From assembly GCA_009761415.1 (NCBI GenBank), contig QUOL01000013.1:734501-798500 (forward strand): 64,000 nt of DNA. The letters run 5' to 3'. Shown here piece by piece: positions 59,442 through 64,000 of the stretch (position 1 is the stretch's first letter; every line of letters starts with the position of its first letter). Origin of the DNA: Sarcomyxa edulis. Its lineage: Eukaryota > Basidiomycota > Agaricomycetes > Agaricales > Mycenaceae. A program made the translations under genes and the position numbers. The notes below the pieces were generated by a model. It had not been told where the DNA came from, did no database searches, and worked only from the letters and a program-made list of their open reading frames with translations.

Positions 59442-61425
59442 TCACGCTAAATATCTACGACTCTCGCGATCGACGAACTCTCGGCCCTCTGCCATCCCTT
59501 TCGCCGCGTCCTTGAGTAATTTATCCAGTGACCTGTCGGAGAATCTGAATTCTTGGTTCGGATCCTGGCGGCCATGATCGACGCATATCTCCAAAGCATC
59601 CACAAGCCTCCCAGCTAGAGCCGGCCGCTGAAGAGTTTTGTGGAGTTTTATGCCGGTTGTCAATGACACTATACCGTGCTTGTGAGCGCTCACGAGGAGT
59701 TTCCGTAAAACAGAGATCGCCATTCTTTGAGGTGCGACTAGATCATCGGCTATGGTGGTTTCGTGCAAGTCATTGTTTGCTTGGTCCTGGAGCGCAGATA
59801 TGAGGAATATAGGGTTCATATGCAAGTCGTTGATCTGGAAGTTGTCTTGAAGGATATCGACGTCGCCGTCGGTGAGCTGATAATCATGTTTCTGATCTAT
59901 TACCGCAGTGAGACAAGCTCGGGGGTTTCTGATTGTGTCCGTGTCTGCGATGCGTCCGATTTCTTGTTTTCTGGGTGACGATATGTTTTTGTTCTTCGAA
60001 ATGACAAAGCCCGACCCAACACAAGACTTCCCATTACAAACAGAGCCCTGATCGCCACAAATATGCTCTAATCGTTCCATCAGTGGCCAGGAATCGACCC
60101 TGTCGAGATCGCGAAGGATTTTGTAGAGTTTTGCTGCGACGGAGAGGTATGGATTCTCGGAAATGTATGGCGCAGCCAAGTCATGCGTAGCTATGAGAGT
60201 TTTGAGGCTCGTAGTACCGCACACCCAAGGGTGGTCAAAAAACGTGTTGTGTCCGTATGCTCGTTGCTCCAGCTTTTCCAGAAAATCACCATACTCCCAT
60301 GCGTCCTCTCTCATTCTCTCGGAACCGGGGAACATCGCGTCGTCGATGTACTGAAGCCAGTCATATGTGGCGCGTTGAATATGGGAGATAGTGCGACGAA
60401 GCTCACGGCGAGCCTTCCTGGGACGTTCATGAGTGATGTCGATGACGTCGTTCCATAGCTGCCACTGGAAAACGAGGTGGAAGGGGATGCAAGATTCGGG
60501 GCAGGCATAGTTGATGAAGTTGGAAAGGCTTTCAAGTGCAGGGGATTGATTCTTGTTTAAGCCAGGATATGGAGTAAGATCAAATAGACGACGCAGGAAA
60601 AGACTGGCGTCTTCTGGTAGCTCCATAGAGTCCGACTCAGAGTGCATCATGATGCAATACTCCGATAAAGAGGTCCATGCACCGCCCATGACCAATTCGA
60701 AGATATTATCTGCACAGACTTCGAGTTCCTCCTTCAGCTTCATTACTGTGCAGGATGCACTGTTCTCGAATCCAAGAAGTGGGGAGACTAGGCTATTATA
60801 GCCGCTGCTTCGCCCGAGGTGATCTTGGGCGAAATAATCGGTTTCCATTTTCTTTACACGCTCGACGACCGCATTTGTTACGAAAGATGCGACTGGCAGT
60901 TTGATCTTCCCGTGCGCATATTGTGTCCATACGCCCTTGACCAAAGCCGACAAGTGCTTTACGTCTTCTAGAAGACTCTCGAGATAGACTCGAGAGCGCA
61001 GGATGCTATGCACCTTACGAAGTTCGGTGTTGTAGTGCTCATGTCTTTTGTCGGATTCGGAGCTATAACGATTAGGGGTTCTGTAATAGGCAGTGACTTG
61101 ATCTCGCATTTCGATGGTGTCGTAAAGTTTGTCGAGGATATCTGACGGAATAGAGCAGGTAGAGATACTTGGGTAATCATTAGCATTATGTTGATCGAGG
61201 ATAAGGGCAGCCGTACACTCTTTTTGCCAAAGGGACAAGATACTTGGGCGGTAGATATCCTGGATGGCAGAGGATAGCTTCGGCAAGGGTTCCATCTTTG
61301 GCAGAAGTGTTCGATTTAACGATTGAGATAAGCCAATGCACGACATGGTAATTTTTCTCTTTACCGCGGTCGTAAGCTAGTTTGATAGGGGATGGTAGAT
61401 GGTGTTGTTTTTTTGGAACAGCCAT
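59442..61425 (-). CDS. DUF6604-domain protein with apparent N-terminal frameshift
   Basis: Fungal protein of unknown function. The N-terminus at 61425 reads MAVPKKQHHLPSPIKLAYDR and KNYHVVHWLISIVKSNTSAK, which matches the start of DUF6604 (Y.rYK..t..v..WL). The frame then has to move by one base, in or near 61310-61286, to continue as EPLPKLSSAIQDIYRPSILS, then PSDILDKLYDTIEMRDQVTA-YYR, HEHYNTELRKVHSILRSRV (the domain's typical end). After the shift it is open for more than 600 codons to 59442. The large C-terminal part, including WQLWNDVIDITHERPRKARR and WEYGDFLEKLEQRAYG, has no named domain known to me. A normal start at 61346 would give a 634-residue product lacking the WL motif. The frame change may be a real lesion or a base error; no GT-AG intron explains it. 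Confidence 0.65.
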
Positions 61426-62203
61426 GTTATATCCAAGGCTGTCGAGCGAGCAAGCGATAGAGAAAGACCTTGGACGCTGAACTATTGGTCGTCGTGTAAA
61501 CGGACGATTTGGGTGAAGGGTTATAGGCAGCAGGTCGGGCTAATTTCAATTTCGTAAAAAGGATCTAATCTAATCTTGAATTGCTCGATACCCCCTGTAT
61601 GAACCATTGCTCAGGAGGACAAGCCATTGATGTGTGCGATGACTTCAAAGTCGTTCTGTCTAGACGTAGAGTCCCAGTGACCCAGTGGACACCAATGACA
61701 GCGGTGTCGCTATGATTTGTAGTCCCAACACGGTAAGATCGCTCCGAATCGACGTAGATTTGCGCGTATCCCAAGAGACCTCAAGACCTTCGGAGATGCT
61801 GGACAGGGACGCGGAATCCGTTGCATCGACAGAGTTCAGGCCAATGTGATGATCGACCGTGAGTCGTGATACGGCGAGTTGTACGGCAAGTCAGGACTCG
61901 AATGCCTAATAGATATGGCAGATTTTGCTCGGACATCTTTCTGACATGGGTCCTTGGGGCATTCGGCGAGTTGTTGGAAGGAGAGTCGAGAGTCGAGACG
62001 TCCGCTCGTTGAAGCAGTTACGGCAACTTCGGCAAGAGGTTATGCTTCCCAAAAAGGATAGCTGATGCGAAGAAGCAGTGCACGTGTTCGAACGACGCGT
62101 TCAACCAACTTCATCCCTGCCAGTAAGCCTGCTCATAGCTACACCTGATCTGCTCACTGTCAGGCACATCTTCAACGACTTCAACGACGTTCACGACAAT
62201 TTC
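61426..62203. other. Intergenic between DUF6604 gene and myosin heavy chain
   Basis: About 780 bp holding the two divergent promoters. No gene or repeat is recognisable. Confidence 0.5.
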
Positions 62204-64000
62204 ATGCCTGCCCCTCGCCCCTCACAGAGTGCCGAGGCGGCTCGAGCAGCTGCACTCCAAGCAGAGTTTAACGAAAAGAAATGGGTATGGGTACCTGACG
62301 AGAAGGAGGGCTACCTCGCAGGTTGGGTACATAAAGAGGCGGATGACATTGGTGAAATAATCATGGCCGCAGGAGGAGATGTGCGTATTCAGTTTGTCTA
62401 GAAGAGAGCTCAGGTTCACCCCAGCTTTTCTAGATTCGTAGGGTACCCTTGTACGCATTGTCAAAGATGAACCCTCCAAAATTCGACCGTGTTGAAGATA
62501 TCGCCGACTTGACTTTCTTGAACGAAGCCAGTGTCGTGCATAACCTCCGTTTAAGGTATGGTTCCGGAGCTATATACGTAGGTCTACCCTCACTTGAGTC
62601 GGAACGACATACTAACCTCTAGCAGACTTATTCAGGCTTATTCTTAGTTGCTATAAATCCTTATCAGAGCTTACCATTATACTCGGATGCCATCGTACAA
62701 CAATATCGCAACAAACGTCGAGACGAGAATCCTCCACACATATTCGCAGTCGCAGAACGCGCATGGGTCAATATGGGTGAGGAACGAGAGAACCAGAGTA
62801 TTTTGATTACGTGCGTAGATTTGTACCCCGCACTACTACTCGTCTAACATCCCTTGCAGTGGTGAATCCGGTGCAGGAAAGACAGAAAGCACGAAGAAAG
62901 TGATCCAGTATCTAGCTGCTATTGCAACAGACGTACATCCTCCCTCCACTCCTTCACACTCTAGATCACCCACAATTGGATCCTCTACATCCTTTGTCGC
63001 GTCAATGCCATCCACCGGCCTTCCTAGAAGTAGCTCCTTCAAGCGCGGCCACACCATCAGCCCATCCGTCTCCGGAAGTGGGTTCCACATGACAGCCAAA
63101 GGACGCTTAGGTCTCCTTGAAAGACAGATCCTGCAAGCGAATCCTATTCTGGAAGCCTTTGGTAATGCACAGACGCAGAGAAACAACAACTCGAGTCGAT
63201 TCGGTAAGTTCGTGCGGATCACGTTCGCTCCGGACGGCAGTATTGCGGGAGCAAATATCGACTGGTATTTGTTGGAAAAGAGTCGCGTCGTCGTTAGGAG
63301 CGAGGCAGAGAGGAGCTTCCATGTATTTTATCAACTGATGGCTGGAGGCGGCGCCTTGAAAGGTGACTTTGATCTCACGACCCTGGATAGGTCATATCTA
63401 ACACTTTCATAGAGAGCCTTCTGCTGGGAGGTGGCGTGGAGGATTACGAATATCTAAACAAGAGTAGACGGGAGGTCGACGGAGTAGACGACAAAGAAGA
63501 ATGGTCTGCTCTCAAGGTAATCAATGGATTATGTCGTACCCAAATGAATCTAACATCTATTCAGGCTGCTCTAGATGTCGTTGGTTTCACACCTGCAGAA
63601 CAATTCGATCTGTTCCGAATTGTAGCTGCCATCTTACACATCGGAAACATTACAATCACATCAACAAGAGCTGACGACGCAGTCATGCCAGACCCTTCAC
63701 AAGCCGAACGCGTGTGCCATCTCCTAGGCATCCCTGTACCCGAATTCACTCGAGGCCTCCTCCGTCCCCGAGTTCTAGCAGGTCGAGAATGGGTATCACA
63801 AGCCCGAACACGACAACAAGCTCTAGATGAACTATCCGCTCTGTGCAAGACCCTATACGAGAAATCATTCGGCTCGCTGGTCGATCGGATCAACCGTGCA
63901 TTAGACCGACCTTCCTCGAAGTCGACATTCATCGGCGTCCTGGATATCGCAGGTTTTGAAATCTTCGAAACAAACGCGTACGAGCAGCTTCTTATCAATT
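62204..64000 (+). CDS. Conventional myosin II heavy chain (5' part, cut by window edge)
   Basis: Motor of the cytokinetic ring. The start at 62204 gives [20 protein letters not shown] and the N-terminal SH3-like fold [18 protein letters not shown]. An intron then leads to [20 protein letters not shown] and [39 protein letters not shown]. The P-loop is [20 protein letters not shown] near 62866. A Ser/Thr/Pro-rich loop 1 insert of about 60 residues follows, then [20 protein letters not shown] and [15 protein letters not shown] (switch I). [20 protein letters not shown] (switch II, DIAGFE) is at the right edge. The intron after GGGALK (about 63362-63413) restores [18 protein letters not shown]. 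Actin-binding, IQ and coiled-coil parts lie beyond 64000. NPPKF with [12 protein letters not shown] and the SH3-like fold mark class II rather than I or V. The light chain gene is at 12481. Confidence 0.9.

Noticed and set aside
1..64000. tRNA or rRNA genes
   Set aside because: I looked for B-box-like GGTTCGA words and conserved rRNA stretches by eye. Hits such as GGTTCGCGG at 22528 and 22617 are transposon repeats, and none folds with an A box.
7384..64000. Genome-wide point-mutation (RIP-like) damage as the cause of the stops
   Set aside because: The stops in DPH3, copia and KDZ do not share one sequence context, neighbouring genes are intact, and frameshifts, which RIP does not cause, are as common as stops.

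Overview
The window is a gene-dense, intron-rich stretch of nuclear DNA from a mushroom-forming basidiomycete, most likely in the Agaricomycetes. Three things point there. Genes on both strands carry many GT-AG introns of about 50 bp. The gene set is fungal: Spf1, Rae1, Ykt6, a Ppo-type fatty-acid dioxygenase, conventional myosin II with its Cdc4-type light chain, and DUF6604. The mobile DNA is also typical: Ty1/copia elements, a BED-finger hAT remnant, and a KDZ transposase with CxC5/CxC6-type cysteine clusters. The species cannot be told from the sequence. Exon joins were read by eye, so gene ends are firmer than internal splice sites.

Left arm, 1-15.3 kb, is mostly housekeeping. It holds a mitochondrial release factor (cut by the window edge), a 2-oxoglutarate/Fe(II) oxygenase divergent from an anion:cation symporter, a broken DPH3/KTI11 copy, a Pba1-like proteasome assembly chaperone, a CSC1-type ion channel, the myosin essential light chain and an ER-anchored UBA-UAS-UBX protein.

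Middle, 15.5-32.4 kb, is a transposon island with nested remnants. A nearly complete copia element has mismatched LTRs and one in-frame stop in its reverse transcriptase. It abuts a truncated hAT element, which itself sits inside the gag of a second, older copia element. A KDZ transposase copy with two stops in its last 40 codons follows, convergent with a Cys-rich gene of a family expanded in Agaricomycetes. A solo LTR closes the island.

Right arm, 32.4-64 kb, holds SPF1 (P5A ATPase), a Ppo dioxygenase-P450 fusion lacking the P450 thiolate cysteine, YKT6, a DUF985 cupin, two tandem four-pass membrane paralogues, a site-2 protease, ribosomal protein eL38, a 976-bp inverted-repeat element with a perfect 7-bp target duplication, a decayed kinase-like gene, RAE1, an NADPH alkenal/enone reductase, a DUF6604 gene with an apparent frameshift, and the start of the myosin II heavy chain. 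Functional links are modest. Spf1, the UBX protein, Ykt6 and site-2 protease all act in the secretory or ER membrane system, and the myosin light and heavy chains are about 50 kb apart. An unusual theme is gene architecture: several genes isolate or split their start codon with an intron, or use exons of 13-27 nt.
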